This document shows, piece by piece, positions 23,179 to 32,862 of a stretch of DNA of 64,000 bases. This DNA comes from Effrenium voratum (lineage: Eukaryota > Sar > Dinophyceae > Suessiales > Symbiodiniaceae), in contig CAUJNA010001035.1 of the NCBI GenBank assembly GCA_963377175.1, forward strand, positions 476,177 through 540,176. Reading direction: 5' to 3'. Within the stretch, counting starts at the first letter, position 1. Every line of letters begins with the position of its first letter. The translations under genes were made by a program, and so were the position numbers. Under the pieces are notes generated by a model. That model did no database searches. It saw only the letters and a list, made by a program, of their open reading frames with translations, and was not told the DNA's origin.

Positions 23179-23691
23179 TTATTTCTCTTCCTGTTGTTGC
23201 AACCAATCTTGATGTTTCTTTGTTCTTTCATGTCGTTTCATTTCGTGCTTTCTAACACAAGACCCACAGGGACATTGTGCTTTCTCTCGTTTTTGTTCCA
23301 GTCTGCTTTCTTGATTTTCATAGTAGTTTGCTTTTGACTTCTGTCTGTAATGTTCTTCCTTGCCTTGTTTCCATTCTGACATGGTTCTCCCTGCTATATG
23401 TTTATTTACGCAATCATTTTCTTGTTGATGCTGTCCTTCTCTTCTGTCTAATTCTTTTCTAGAATTACAAGGGTAATCTTCAATCCATTCAATCTTGCAG
23501 TTATCCACTCCATATTCATCAAAGATACTATACACTGAAATATTATTACTTTTTCCTGCTTTAAAGACTTTGTAATGTTTTCTATGTCTTGCCATTCGTT
23601 TGCTTAAACTTTCTGTAGTGCTACCTATATAGCACTTGTTATATCCAACATCTGTTATTTTGTAAATCTGTCCCTTTTCATACCTATTCAT
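23179..23691 (-). CDS. GIY-YIG endonuclease with C-terminal zinc finger
   Basis: A 170-residue protein. Residues 7-100 are a GIY-YIG nuclease domain: GQIYKI (degenerate GIY), CYIGSTTESL (YIG), basic residues R32 and R35, the metal-binding Glu in DRREGQH (E85) and the terminal NKHIAGR (N96). The C-terminus carries C140, C142, C145, H154 and H160, a likely small zinc finger for DNA binding. It probably makes site-specific nicks or breaks; single-domain GIY-YIG proteins in viruses often behave as free-standing homing nucleases. The gene sits between the integrase and an N-terminal fragment of the integrase, as if it had invaded that gene's 5' end. TTTAAAGAAATG lies 24 bases upstream of the ATG, and a hairpin follows the stop. 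Confidence 0.88.
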   Translation of the reverse strand: MNRYEKGQIYKITDVGYNKCYIGSTTESLSKRMARHRKHYKVFKAGKSNNISVYSIFDEYGVDNCKIEWIEDYPCNSRKELDRREGQHQQENDCVNKHIAGRTMSEWKQGKEEHYRQKSKANYYENQESRLEQKREKAQCPCGSCVRKHEMKRHERTKKHQDWLQQQEEK

Positions 23692-23714
23692 ACCTCTAAT
23701 TACCTAAACATACC

Positions 23715-23725
23715 ATTTCTTTAAA
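23715..23725 (-). promoter_or_regulatory. TTTAAAGAAAT motif before the GIY-YIG gene
   Basis: Minus-strand TTTAAAGAAAT followed by GG, ending 24 bases before the ATG at 23691. The same 11-mer precedes the PolB-helicase gene and the gene at 23837-24307. Confidence 0.55.
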
Positions 23726-23731
23726 CCTTGT

Positions 23732-23800
23732 TCAACGTGCTTTACTACCGTATCCGCTTTTGTCATAGTAAATATCACTAATTATTTTTTGTTTATCCAT
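23732..23800 (-). pseudogene. Fragment duplicating the integrase N-terminus
   Basis: A 22-codon frame whose residues align with the start of the integrase: KQ-x-II-x2-IYYDKSGYGSK here, against KQEII and IYYDKSGFGSK there. It stops after Ala-Arg, close to the motif upstream of the GIY-YIG gene. It is too short to be an integrase, so it is a relic of a duplicated or interrupted 5' end. Its position on the far side of the nuclease gene suggests that arrival of the nuclease split or duplicated the integrase start. Confidence 0.7.
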
Positions 23801-23824
23801 ATAATAAATTAAGATTTATTATAT
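23799..23824 (-). terminator. 3' hairpin of the gene at 23837-24307
   Basis: ATATAATAAAT (23799-23809) and ATTTATTATAT (23814-23824) form an 11-bp stem with a TAAG loop, 12 bases past the stop codon of the next gene. It overlaps the start of the integrase fragment. Confidence 0.55.
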
Positions 23825-23836
23825 TGATAATATTAT

Positions 23837-24307
23837 TTATAATTTAAATTCAGGATAATAAGTTAATTGATGATTATTAAATTGTGTATATATCTTACGT
23901 CTGTCATGCATCAGTTCAAAAATAATATTGATATCTCTCACGGTATTTTTCACATTAAACTTTTTGCTTTCAATTTCTGATTTAATGTCTTCTTTTACAT
24001 CACACCCTTCTCTTCTACGATGTAACAATATCCATAAAATGTGGTTAATCAGTTCATACTTTTTCTTACTGATTTTGAGAAATATTCTAACATAACTATA
24101 AGGTGGTCTTTCATACACAGTTAAAAATATTATAATGTCGTCTTCAACATTTCTATTATGTCTTCTTTTCAGATTTAAATGACATCTGATTAATTCTTGA
24201 TTATCTCTCCATTCCTGACAAATTTTACATTCATCTTCTTCACCCAAAGCATACTCAATTATATTATTTACTATTCCATTAGGTAAATTTAATTTGTATA
24301 ATTCCAT
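23837..24307 (-). CDS. Unknown protein, 156 residues
   Basis: Not recognised. The first 20 residues (LNLPNGIVNNIIEYAL) have the look of an F-box-like or similar N-terminal helix pair often seen in proteins of large DNA viruses of protists, followed by a single CKIC pair. The rest is helical, charged and Ile/Lys-rich with no catalytic motif. The gene stands alone between the PolB-helicase and nuclease genes on the same strand. A TTTAAAGAAAT motif lies about 95 bases upstream and a hairpin follows the stop. The F-box suggestion rests on a loose pattern only. Confidence 0.7.
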   Translation of the reverse strand: MELYKLNLPNGIVNNIIEYALGEEDECKICQEWRDNQELIRCHLNLKRRHNRNVEDDIIIFLTVYERPPYSYVRIFLKISKKKYELINHILWILLHRRREGCDVKEDIKSEIESKKFNVKNTVRDINIIFELMHDRRKIYTQFNNHQLTYYPEFKL

Positions 24308-24401
24308 ATTCTCCTTGTTGAAATGGCAACAGTCATAGCATTTCTTATTGATAATTATTTACTTCTTGATCCTTCATTACTCTCTACTATATATAGGTAT
24401 T

Positions 24402-24412
24402 ATTTCTTTAAA
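24402..24412 (-). promoter_or_regulatory. TTTAAAGAAAT motif before the gene at 24307
   Basis: Minus-strand TTTAAAGAAAT, continuing TAATACC and then TATATATAG, about 95 bases upstream of the ATG at 24307. Confidence 0.5.
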
Positions 24413-24430
24413 CCTTTTTTAGTCTAAAAC

Positions 24431-24463
24431 TAAGATTTTAATATAAAACATATTAAAATCTTA
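24431..24463 (-). terminator. 3' hairpin of the PolB-helicase gene
   Basis: TAAGATTTTAATAT (24431-24444) and ATATTAAAATCTTA (24450-24463) form a perfect 14-bp stem with a 5-nt loop. The stop codon of the PolB-helicase frame (24461-24463) lies inside the stem. Confidence 0.7.
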
Positions 24464-27400
24464 ATGAGCTGAAACATTACAATATACACAGAATGAAGTT
24501 GAATTATCTATATGGTGAGCGATTGAATTATCAAGGCGCTGACAAGTAAAGTTGCTACATAATTTACCTTTCTTCGTTTCAAAGTTAAATGAAGTATTAC
24601 ACTTTTGGCATCTGGCGCGAAACTGTGATAAACACCATTCAGCGCTTATGTATTCTTCTTCGGTTATCTCTCTCTTTGCCCTCCTGTCTTGTATCTTATA
24701 ATTTTCTACTTTGTTTTTAACATATCTCATTATCATATGTTTATCCATTTGCTTATCAAAGTCTGGATTACAATAAAATTTAACTTTCCTAAAATCAACA
24801 CAGCGAGTTAATGCCGTCCATATCCACTCTCTGCTGGTTATGGGTAAGTCCCATTCGTGAATAGTTATGCTTTCCTTTACGCTTGACCCCTGGCTTGAAT
24901 GACAAGTAGCACAGTAAGGATAGATGAAGTTTTTATCTACAATAGGTTCAGACAACATAAACTCATCTTCTTGTCTTGCTATATTCTGTAATGTTATTTG
25001 CTTCCCTAATTCATCATCTTCTATCTTTGTAATCCTGTATCTCAAATTGATATTAACCCTTGGTTGTTTAATCCATGTTCTGGCAACCAAAATATCACCC
25101 ACTACATATTTCTCACTTATGTTTAATCTGTCTCTAATCTCATTTGCTACATTTTCGCATCTCATATTGGTATAAGCGATATTATGCTCTGATGCCATGA
25201 TGTCATCGGTTAAATAACTGTATTTAAGTATAAACTCTTTGCGTGGAATGTTGTTTTCCCACCAGTCATTATACATATCATTTAATATTTTTCTGTTTCT
25301 TTCTCCTTCTACGCTGTCCTTTGCTCCTACTCTCTTACATATTTTTAAGAAAATATTATATTTAAACATTGTGTCTATACAGTTGTCAATGTATGTTGCG
25401 GGGTCTTGGCAGTTTGTCATGGTTTCCACCCCTTCTAATTGTTTCACGTCGCCAGTAGCAATTCTGATAATATGAGTGTTGTTTTCCATAAACTGCCAAA
25501 CTTTATTCAAAGTGTATAAATTCAACATATAAATCTCATCAAACACTATTACATCATAAGGCGAATAATCATAAATTGGTAATTTCTCTCCGACATCTTC
25601 ATGAACGGCAATGCTAAAAAACTTGTTATATGTTGTTGCTTCTATTCCTTTATCTTGTATTTCTTGTAGTTGTCGGTTGGTAGGCACTACAAATAATACA
25701 TTCTTATTCATCTTTTGGAAATGCTGACCTATATAACTCTTGCCTGTGCCCGGAAATTTACCCCTAATAATTACTGGATTTTGTTTAATAACTTTTTTAC
25801 AAATGCTTTCAGTATTCCATTCATCTTCAATAGAAATATTAATATTCTTAATCTTCGGTATTTCAGGTAATTCATTAAACTTATACTTATATGGTTGGGT
25901 TGGTAATGTTATAGTGTGCTTCTCTTCAAGTCTCCAGTCGCCTATCTCATCACCAAATTTCAGCAGTCCTTCCCGCCATTTTCTCAAATAAGTATATCCA
26001 TAAACTTTATCCAAATCGTCTTTGTGGATAGTAAAACTGTCCGTTTTAACACTATACACTTTAATATTACTATCAGTTAATGTTTTATATGTTTCATACA
26101 TTTTGAAATTATGGTATTGTAGCAAAAGCTCTTTGATGTATGTAAAACCGTTGCTCAATACTTTTTTATCTGACACATTCAATACATAATACGCGGTGCC
26201 TTCTGTATCCTTTACTCTCATTTCATCATCTTCTAATTCTTCTAATTCTGTTTGGTACTGACCGATTGTATAGATTTTACTGTTTGGATTCAACTTTTGA
26301 TAATAACACGCCTCCCTCAATGAGTTAAATGTGCTACTTTTCTGTGATGTGTTATGCGATTTTTCCAGCATACCGATGCTTATGTTTGCTACTTTCTTTT
26401 GTAGTTGCTTATTTAAATCTTCATTGCTTGATATGTTTGTAGAATAGAGTTCATCAATTATTTTCTTGTAATTAACTTTATAAACATGATTAGGTTGTTT
26501 GTAATATAATATCTTCAACTTAATATCACGCTTTAACAACTGCTTTAAAAACTTACCGTAAATCAGATTATATTTCTTGTTAAAAAATATGTTTCCTTCA
26601 TAGACTTCTACAATGTATAAAGTTAAATTATTAAGACTATTAATATCGCAATTTTGAGTAAAGGGTTTAAACACATCAAACTCAGTAAATCTTGGGATGT
26701 ATTTGATACAGCACCCGCCAAAAGTAAATGCCTTTCTAATGTCAATCTCCCTCAACTTTTTAATATTAACCTTATTATCAAAAATCCCAACCGGGACAAT
26801 AGTTTTACACTCCTTCAATATCTTAATATCAACTTCATTGTAATATGATAAGTGGATTTCCTTAAACATGTCCTTTTGAAATCGGAACATAGCACTAACA
26901 ATACTATTATATGTGTCTTCATCATCAACTGCCACATCTTCATCAATCCTATCTTTTGATAAACTCTGTGATACAATATTATATTTAATGTATTTTTGAG
27001 TTTTTTGTAATAAAACTTACACATAATATTAGCAATTTGTCCGGAATTGCCATATTTAATGTAGGGTTTGTATCCTGCTTCGTTGAGTTGAAAAAATACT
27101 TTTACCATATCATTGTCAGAATGTATTAAGGCATATTCTTCTTCATCCCGCATTTTTAATAAATCATCTACATCATCAAACATTTTATACTTAATAGGTT
27201 CATTCCTGTCAGTAATATAAAATCTGCTTGTAGTTGGTGCTTTAAATCCTTCCTCGTTTGCTTGCATTTGCCTTAATGTGTTTAAATCATGGTTTAACAA
27301 ATAAATATGGTTATTCTTAACTAATCCTCTGAACATTTTAACTCTGCCCTTTTCGTAGTCTTTGGGGTCGTGTTGATAAATTAAGCCTCCTGTAAAGTTG

Positions 27401-28479
27401 TAAAGTCTGACTGGAATATTGAGGAATTTAAAGACCCTATCCATTTGGTTTATTGATGCTCCATTATTGATAAACTCTTCTTCTGTCATTTCCAGCAATT
27501 CTAAAATCTTATTTCGGGATAATGTTTTAGCATTATGTGCCTTCTTTGCTCTTGTCAGTTCTGTCCCTTCAAAGTTTTCAAGTAAAGCATTTATCCAACA
27601 TTCATTATCTTTATATTCCTTCTTTTGTAATGCTTCTTTTATTGTTAAAGCATCGGCGTCAACTTCGGTCTGGATGTATCTATAATAGATGCTTATATTC
27701 TGACTTTCCCTCAGTGATTGCTCTCTTTCATCGTAGTTTGAGGTGTCAGTTTCAACCAGTTCAACGCTTTCAATTCTAATGGCGTCAGCGTATTCCACAA
27801 GATGCCCTATATCATCAAATTCGCTACTGGTGTTCATCAACAGCATTACCCTTTTGAATAAGCTTTTTTCATCTATATGATATTTTCTAATCTTTCTACT
27901 TACTACTGTTTCAATAAATTGAGTTGCCTTTACGATTGCCTCGCCTAATGCTCTTTGTCTCCCTGATGCTTTCAGTAATATAGGATAATATGCTATGCCA
28001 TCTAATATAAATGATGGTTTCTTTATTTCGTCTCTATTAGCAACTGAAAATAACATAAATTTTACATCATAAGTCTTCCTGTTCTTGAAAATCTCCTTTG
28101 CCTTTGTTGCTAATCCCGATATTGCTTTTCTTTTAAAGATGGGTTGCTTGTCGTGTGTTTTAATTACTGCTTTAACTTCCTTTCCTGTCCTTGCTTTCTT
28201 TGCTGTCTTTGCCATTCTTTCAGTTATGGGTTCTGCTTCTTCGTACTTTGCCACTGCTTTATCATATCTCTTCAATCCTGATTTTCGTTTCTTTGTATCA
28301 TTGATGCTGATGTCATTTATCAATTTATTTGCCGTTTCATATTGTGAAATCTTGCGGTCTTCATACAAATCAACTATTTTATTGATTTTTGCTTGTATAT
28401 CCGGCGGGACTTTGCCAATTTTACTATCTCTTGTAGTTCTCAAGTTCTGGGTATATTGTTGGATAAGTTTTTTAGTCAT
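24461..28479 (-). CDS. PolB-like DNA polymerase fused to SF1 helicase, frameshifted
   Basis: One gene read in two frames that meet at an A6 run (plus-strand T6 at 27001-27006); one more A would join them into about 1,339 residues. The 5' part (from the ATG at 28479) is basic and ends with a segment containing DNECWINALLENF and KNNHIYLLNHD, a possible Cys/His (OTU-like?) domain. The 3' part carries a diverged family-B palm: motif A EIDIRKAF, motif B KKVANISIGMLEK, motif C YSVKTDSF with one of the usual two aspartates replaced. A superfamily 1 helicase follows: Walker A GKFPGTGKS, Walker B DVIVFDE, GDVKQL (motif III), ATCHSSQGSSV (motif V) and WTALTRC (motif VI). A Cys-rich tail (CQKC, C-x4-C, CVYC) ends it. 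It would copy the element and unwind it in a single polypeptide. The frame break may be an assembly error, since both halves are otherwise intact. Confidence 0.82.
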
Positions 28480-28512
28480 GAATATATTTATATTATATTT
28501 ATAATAGTAAGT

Positions 28513-28523
28513 ATTTCTTTAAA
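28513..28523 (-). promoter_or_regulatory. TTTAAAGAAAT motif before PolB-helicase
   Basis: Minus-strand TTTAAAGAAAT, 33 bases upstream of the ATG at 28479, followed by an A/T-only leader. It faces away from the plus-strand copy at 28569. Confidence 0.55.
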
Positions 28524-28568
28524 TGCTTTTGTCTTAAACTTAAATTAATGATATGTCTCGAAACAGTC

Positions 28569-28579
28569 TTAAAGAAATG
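28569..28579 (+). promoter_or_regulatory. TTAAAGAAATG motif before the gene at 28603
   Basis: Plus-strand copy of the shared motif, 23 bases upstream of the ATG. With the minus-strand copy at 28513 it makes a divergent promoter region between the two genes. Confidence 0.5.
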
Positions 28580-28602
28580 TTACCATATAATATTAGAATA
28601 AA

Positions 28603-28890
28603 ATGACCACACAAAAGAAACCCGAAGATATGACATTGGCAGAAATCAAAGAACAAATGGCTTTGTATTGCCGACTGTATTATCATAAGAGAAAGGAAGA
28701 AGACCCCGAATATATGGATACTGTAAGGGCGAGAAAAAGAATAACAGGCAAAGCATTGTATCACAAAAAGAAAGCGGAGAGAGAAGCAATGGAGAAGAAG
28801 GAAAAAGGAGAAGAAGATGAAGATAAACCAAAGTATCACCATAGCAGAAAATACAAAACAGAATATGCGATGGTTGCTGTCGCTAATTAG
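28603..28890 (+). CDS. Small charged helical protein, 95 residues
   Basis: Not recognised. An almost entirely charged, helix-forming protein with a central run of basic residues (ARKRITGKALYHKKKAERE) and an acidic patch (KGEEDEDK), the look of a small DNA-binding or accessory factor. It is the only plus-strand gene in the left half and is transcribed divergently from PolB-helicase, with the same upstream motif, so early expression alongside replication genes is plausible. A strong hairpin begins directly after its stop codon. Confidence 0.7.
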   Translation: MTTQKKPEDMTLAEIKEQMALYCRLYYHKRKEEDPEYMDTVRARKRITGKALYHKKKAEREAMEKKEKGEEDEDKPKYHHSRKYKTEYAMVAVAN

Positions 28891-28916
28891 TTCTATTTTA
28901 GATTAATAAAATAGAA
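28891..28916 (+). terminator. 3' hairpin of the gene at 28603-28890
   Basis: TTCTATTTTA (28891-28900) pairs with TAAAATAGAA (28907-28916), a 10-bp stem with a 6-nt loop starting at the first base after the stop codon. It can be extended a few pairs by including the stop codon. Confidence 0.7.
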
Positions 28917-28993
28917 TTAATTTTAAAGTTTGATATTAATATGAAATCTTCGTTAGTTCCTTGATGTTAAGAGTATTACTTATCGCATAAATA

Positions 28994-31262
28994 TTATTTA
29001 GACTTTTCCTTTTTATTTTTATTTTTAAAGACTTCGTTTTCCAAATATTCTACACGATGGATTAGTTTTGATAAAGCATCCCAACTAATACAAGCCATTC
29101 TGTCATAACACATTGTTAAGTATTCTCCCGAATCATTTACAATATTATATTTAGGATTTGTGTATTGTTGAACATCTTGAGCAATCCATCCTAATTCAGT
29201 CCTTTTAGTTTTTTGATTTTTAACAAATGTTTTAATCTTAATGTTTTTTTACCATATTTATAGTGTCATCTTCTACATCTTCTATATTATCTTTCAGTCT
29301 CTTATCACTACTTAAATTAAATCCATTAAATGATGAAAATTGAGTATCATCCAATTGTAAATATTTCGTGCCATCAATATAACTATCAATAGTTGTTGAT
29401 GCTTCTAATCTTAACACAGCATCACTATTTAAATGTCTCAAATTGATTTTATGAGCAATTCCAAAAGTCATATCACCGTCAATAGTCCAGTCGCCTCGTA
29501 ATTCGCTATTACTTCCACTATTCAAAATAATTTTATTATCAGCATATGTTGTAGATAATCCAACAACCAAATTAATAGAGTTTGAAGTGTTGCTATTCCT
29601 AATTATTAAATCATTTGTATCGACATACATTTCAGCATTATCAATTATTAGTTTTGATGTGTTGCCAAATTGAACATTGCCACTCGGTGAATTTTGTAAT
29701 AATAAAGTATTTCCTGATACTGACTGAACTTGGTTGACTTCAACTTTCTTACCAGAAACCATTGTTAAATCGCCATTTGTATATACATCGCCCAATACAT
29801 CAACTGCTTTATTGAAAATGGTTTTGGATACTGCACCATCGCACATAAAATATTGGTTAGAAGCATTGGTTATATCTCCGATACTACACGCTACAAAATT
29901 AGGATGATGGACATAAAAGCCCTCGGTTGAAGATGGGGTATGTGTTTCTAAATATGGAGTTAACGCATTGTCTAAATTATCAATTTTAGTTTTAATATCT
30001 GTTGAAAAATCATTATTTGTAAATAAATTACCTTTCATATAAACAGCACCTTCAAAATATGATGTTCCATGTGCTTGAGCAAAATTGTATGAAGTATGAA
30101 CATTACCATTAATTGTAATTCTTGAAGCATTATTGGGTCTTCCAATAATAACATCTCCCGTATTCCATCCTAGCCATAATCTATAAGCTGTAGCACCTGT
30201 TAAACCTTGATAAGAGTCCAACTGACAACCTCTTTTAAATTCTAAACGTTGATTACTTACAGAATCTTGAATCCTAAATATAGGATTAGTTGTATCGGTT
30301 AAACTAAGTATTAATGGCGAGTTCATTGTTTGGGCAGTTGTGATTGTTTTATCTAACTTTTGTAAATCTGCTGATATTAAACTATTTATTGTATTTGAAT
30401 TTTGAGTTATTAATAAATCTTGTGTCGTGTTGTCTGATATGATTGAGGCAAATGTATTACTGTATGCGGTATTTGTATTGAATAAATTAGTATCATTTGT
30501 ATATAATGTTGATACATCTGCTTGAATAGTTGTTTTTTCAGTTGTAGTCCAAGAAGCACCCGCGCCTGCTTGTAAATCTGCTATATCTGTTAAAATCGTT
30601 GATATTGTGTTTCCGTGTCCTGTTATGTTATTAAGGTTTGTGTCAATTAATGATATATGCGATGTTATTGTGTTTTGATGACTATTAACAAATGTCATAT
30701 TACTGCCTACAGTGTTATTTAATATTGCTATTCCGTTTGTGTTTGTTGCTATGTTGCTATCGTGTGTTGTTAATACTGCTAAATGTGATGCTAATGTGTT
30801 ATTGTGTCCTGTGATTAAAAACGAATTGGAACTAATACTATTGTTAAAACCACTAATTAAAAAGGTATTAGAACTAATATTATTAGCATTTGTGTCAACT
30901 TTAATTGTATTTGCTGATATAGTCGGTAGTATTGAAGTTATGGTTAATCCGTGTGCTGTTATATTATTAAGGTTGCTTGTAATTGTTGTGTTTTGATTTA
31001 CTTGTTCGTCAAACATTGTTGTTGATGTTGCGTTAATTCCTGATATTGCTGATATGTTTGCATCTATCTTATTTTTTTGTGCTAAAATAAGAGCATCAAC
31101 TTCTTCAATTGTATAACCTCCGCCTAATGAACCTGCTGTATCTGCTAATTCTTGCTTTGTAGCATAAACACTGCTCAATGTCGATGGTTCTGTTGAATGT
31201 ATTAATACTAATTCACTTGCTACAATTCTACTTGAGCCGTCCAGTGATAATGTTGAAAACAT
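28994..31262 (-). CDS. Fibre-like protein with S74 chaperone tail, frameshifted
   Basis: The main frame runs from 31262 to 29238 (674 residues); removing one A from an A7 run (plus-strand T7 at 29244-29250) continues it to 28994, about 755 residues. The N-terminal third is a long array of short polar repeats (NNITGHGNTIS, NNISSNTFLISG types), a rod-like trimeric fibre pattern. Beta-rich repeats follow (VEVNQVQSVSGNTLLL). The C-terminus is a typical intramolecular chaperone (peptidase S74) domain: SDKRLKDNIEDVEDD before the break, TELGWIAQDVQ after it. In phage tailspikes this domain drives trimerisation and then cleaves itself off. Here it probably forms a receptor-binding fibre. The break removes the end of the chaperone domain, so folding would fail unless it is an assembly error. 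Confidence 0.83.
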
Positions 31263-31294
31263 AATTATTATATAGTAGGTTATATAATAATTAT
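31261..31294 (-). terminator. 3' hairpin of the C2HC-finger gene
   Basis: ATAATTATTATAT (31261-31273) pairs exactly with ATATAATAATTAT (31282-31294), a 13-bp stem with an 8-nt loop, filling nearly all of the gap between the stop codon at 31298 and the fibre start codon. Confidence 0.65.
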
Positions 31295-31297
31295 ATT

Positions 31298-31852
31298 TTA
31301 TCTTTTCTTTCCTCTTGAACCAAATATACCTTTATTTAATGCATTATATTTTTCTTGCTTCTGTCTCAAATATTCATTTTGCAATAATTGGTAATGCTGT
31401 GCTATATTGTGTAGCGGGTTTGGAGGCGGTTGTGGTTGCGATCTTCTTGGGGGCGGTGTGTTCGCTATTATATTATTTTGTTGCGGTTGTGGTTGTTGAT
31501 TTTCTTCGTCGTACGCTACTTCATGATCTATCCTTTGAGGTTTTGCTATTGGAACTGCCTTTGGTTTAGGTTTTATAGGTTTAGTTTCTAATGGTCCTTG
31601 GCAATTGCGTTCGTGGCTGTATCTGTAAGATTTTAATGTTAAAGTTTTGGCACATTTTGGACAGGTTATTTTCTTTTCATTGCGTGCTTGAGTTTTTGAG
31701 TTGTTTTTAAGAGGTTCAACAGGTTTTATTTCTTGTGTTGCTTCTATTATTGGTTCTGCCTTTGGTGCTTCTTCTTCTTCAATTGGTGGTAATTCATTTA
31801 CTGGTGCGTCTGCTTCAATTGTATTAGTAATTTCAGGTTCAACTTCTGACAT
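31298..31852 (-). CDS. C2HC zinc-finger protein with disordered arms
   Basis: A 184-residue protein with an acidic, proline-rich N-terminus (NELPPIEEEEAPKAEP), a central finger with ligands C64, C67, H80 and C84 (CPKCAKTLTLKSYRYSHERNC pattern in short), a Gln/Pro-rich linker and a basic end (GSRGKKR). The finger with its following basic-proline segment resembles one found in several virus and Polinton-like proteins. Its role is unknown; its place between fibre and penton-like genes suggests a virion or assembly function. Confidence 0.72.
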   Translation of the reverse strand: MSEVEPEITNTIEADAPVNELPPIEEEEAPKAEPIIEATQEIKPVEPLKNNSKTQARNEKKITCPKCAKTLTLKSYRYSHERNCQGPLETKPIKPKPKAVPIAKPQRIDHEVAYDEENQQPQPQQNNIIANTPPPRRSQPQPPPNPLHNIAQHYQLLQNEYLRQKQEKYNALNKGIFGSRGKKR

Positions 31853-31917
31853 ATATAATATATTATATAATTGTCTATATGTTTTATATATTTTGTCTAT
31901 ATGGACAAATTGAGAAA

Positions 31918-31951
31918 TATTAATATTAATAATTTGATATAAATATTAATA
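31918..31951 (-). terminator. 3' hairpin of the penton-like gene
   Basis: TATTAATATT (31918-31927) pairs with AATATTAATA (31942-31951), a 10-bp stem, 14 bases past the stop codon of the penton-like gene. Confidence 0.5.
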
Positions 31952-31965
31952 ATTAGGTTGTTTAT

Positions 31966-32820
31966 TCAATTATCTAATTGAAAGAGAATGCTAAAAGAAA
32001 TGGGAACGCCATGAAAATCAATTAATTCGTTTCTTGAAGTTGTTATTCTAAAGTGTAGTCTCTTAATATTTTTACCGCCTACATCAATAAAATCTGCATA
32101 TATGGGCGCTGTAAAATCTGTTATAACTCCGCCAAGTTGTTGATTGATTTGAACTTTTTTAATTACTGAACTGCTGAAATTGTTAGGCGCTGAATATTTA
32201 TAATCGCTTAATTGAGGACAATTTATGTATATATTCTGAAAAGGAACTAAATTAAAATATCCACTTAACCAAGATGTCGCAGGATCATAGGCAATATAAT
32301 TACTTAATAAATAGTTAATAGACTTTGGTCTCAAGTTGTCATATTCAAACTGTCCTCTGTTCCATTTGTCATTTACATAAGTTTCTAATTCTTCATCTGT
32401 AGGTATTTTGATTTTGTAATTTAGAGGGTCATTTAATTTAAGTTCCATTTTGCGTTCGCTTTGTCCATATACTGTTAAGAATAAGTCAGGTGCAATATCA
32501 TTAAATGCCGTGTTTAATTCCGTTTGTATTTTGTATGATAATTGATTAGCATAATAAATTTCACCGGATACATCAACGGCAGTGCTTCTCAATAAGACAT
32601 TGGAACTATTATACAACATAATATAGAATCTTTCATAAAAGCCCTTTTCGGTCGTATAAAAGGGGGTGCTGAATGAACACTCTGTCACGAACATTTTTGT
32701 TCTTGGTGGAATTTCAAAGTTTTGATCAAGTTCTATAATAAAATCGCTGGTAGAATTACTTTCTTGCAATCTGTAGGCACTATCAACATATATTTTTTTA
32801 TATGTTAATCTATCACTCAT
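31966..32820 (-). CDS. Penton-like minor capsid protein
   Basis: A 284-residue protein from the ATG at 32820 (a TTG five codons upstream is the only longer start). The N-terminus, KKIYVDSAYR...SDFIIELDQNFEIPP, and the C-terminus, LHFRITTSRNELIDFHG followed by VPISFSILF, are the conserved ends of the single-jelly-roll minor capsid (penton) family of Polinton-like viruses, where an early beta strand reads (Y)VDS-x-R and the last reads fS-x-x-f. It would form the five-fold vertices. The frame is intact. It is divergent from the lipase-like gene, sharing an A/T-only 42-bp promoter gap (32821-32862). Confidence 0.78.
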   Translation of the reverse strand: MSDRLTYKKIYVDSAYRLQESNSTSDFIIELDQNFEIPPRTKMFVTECSFSTPFYTTEKGFYERFYIMLYNSSNVLLRSTAVDVSGEIYYANQLSYKIQTELNTAFNDIAPDLFLTVYGQSERKMELKLNDPLNYKIKIPTDEELETYVNDKWNRGQFEYDNLRPKSINYLLSNYIAYDPATSWLSGYFNLVPFQNIYINCPQLSDYKYSAPNNFSSSVIKKVQINQQLGGVITDFTAPIYADFIDVGGKNIKRLHFRITTSRNELIDFHGVPISFSILFQLDN

Positions 32821-32862
32821 AAATATAATATACAATAGAAATTATATTATAATTATTATTAT

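Noticed and set aside
23144..23206. Upstream extension of the integrase frame
   Set aside because: It starts at a TTG, overlaps the nuclease gene and runs through the 3' hairpin; the ATG at 23143 is better.
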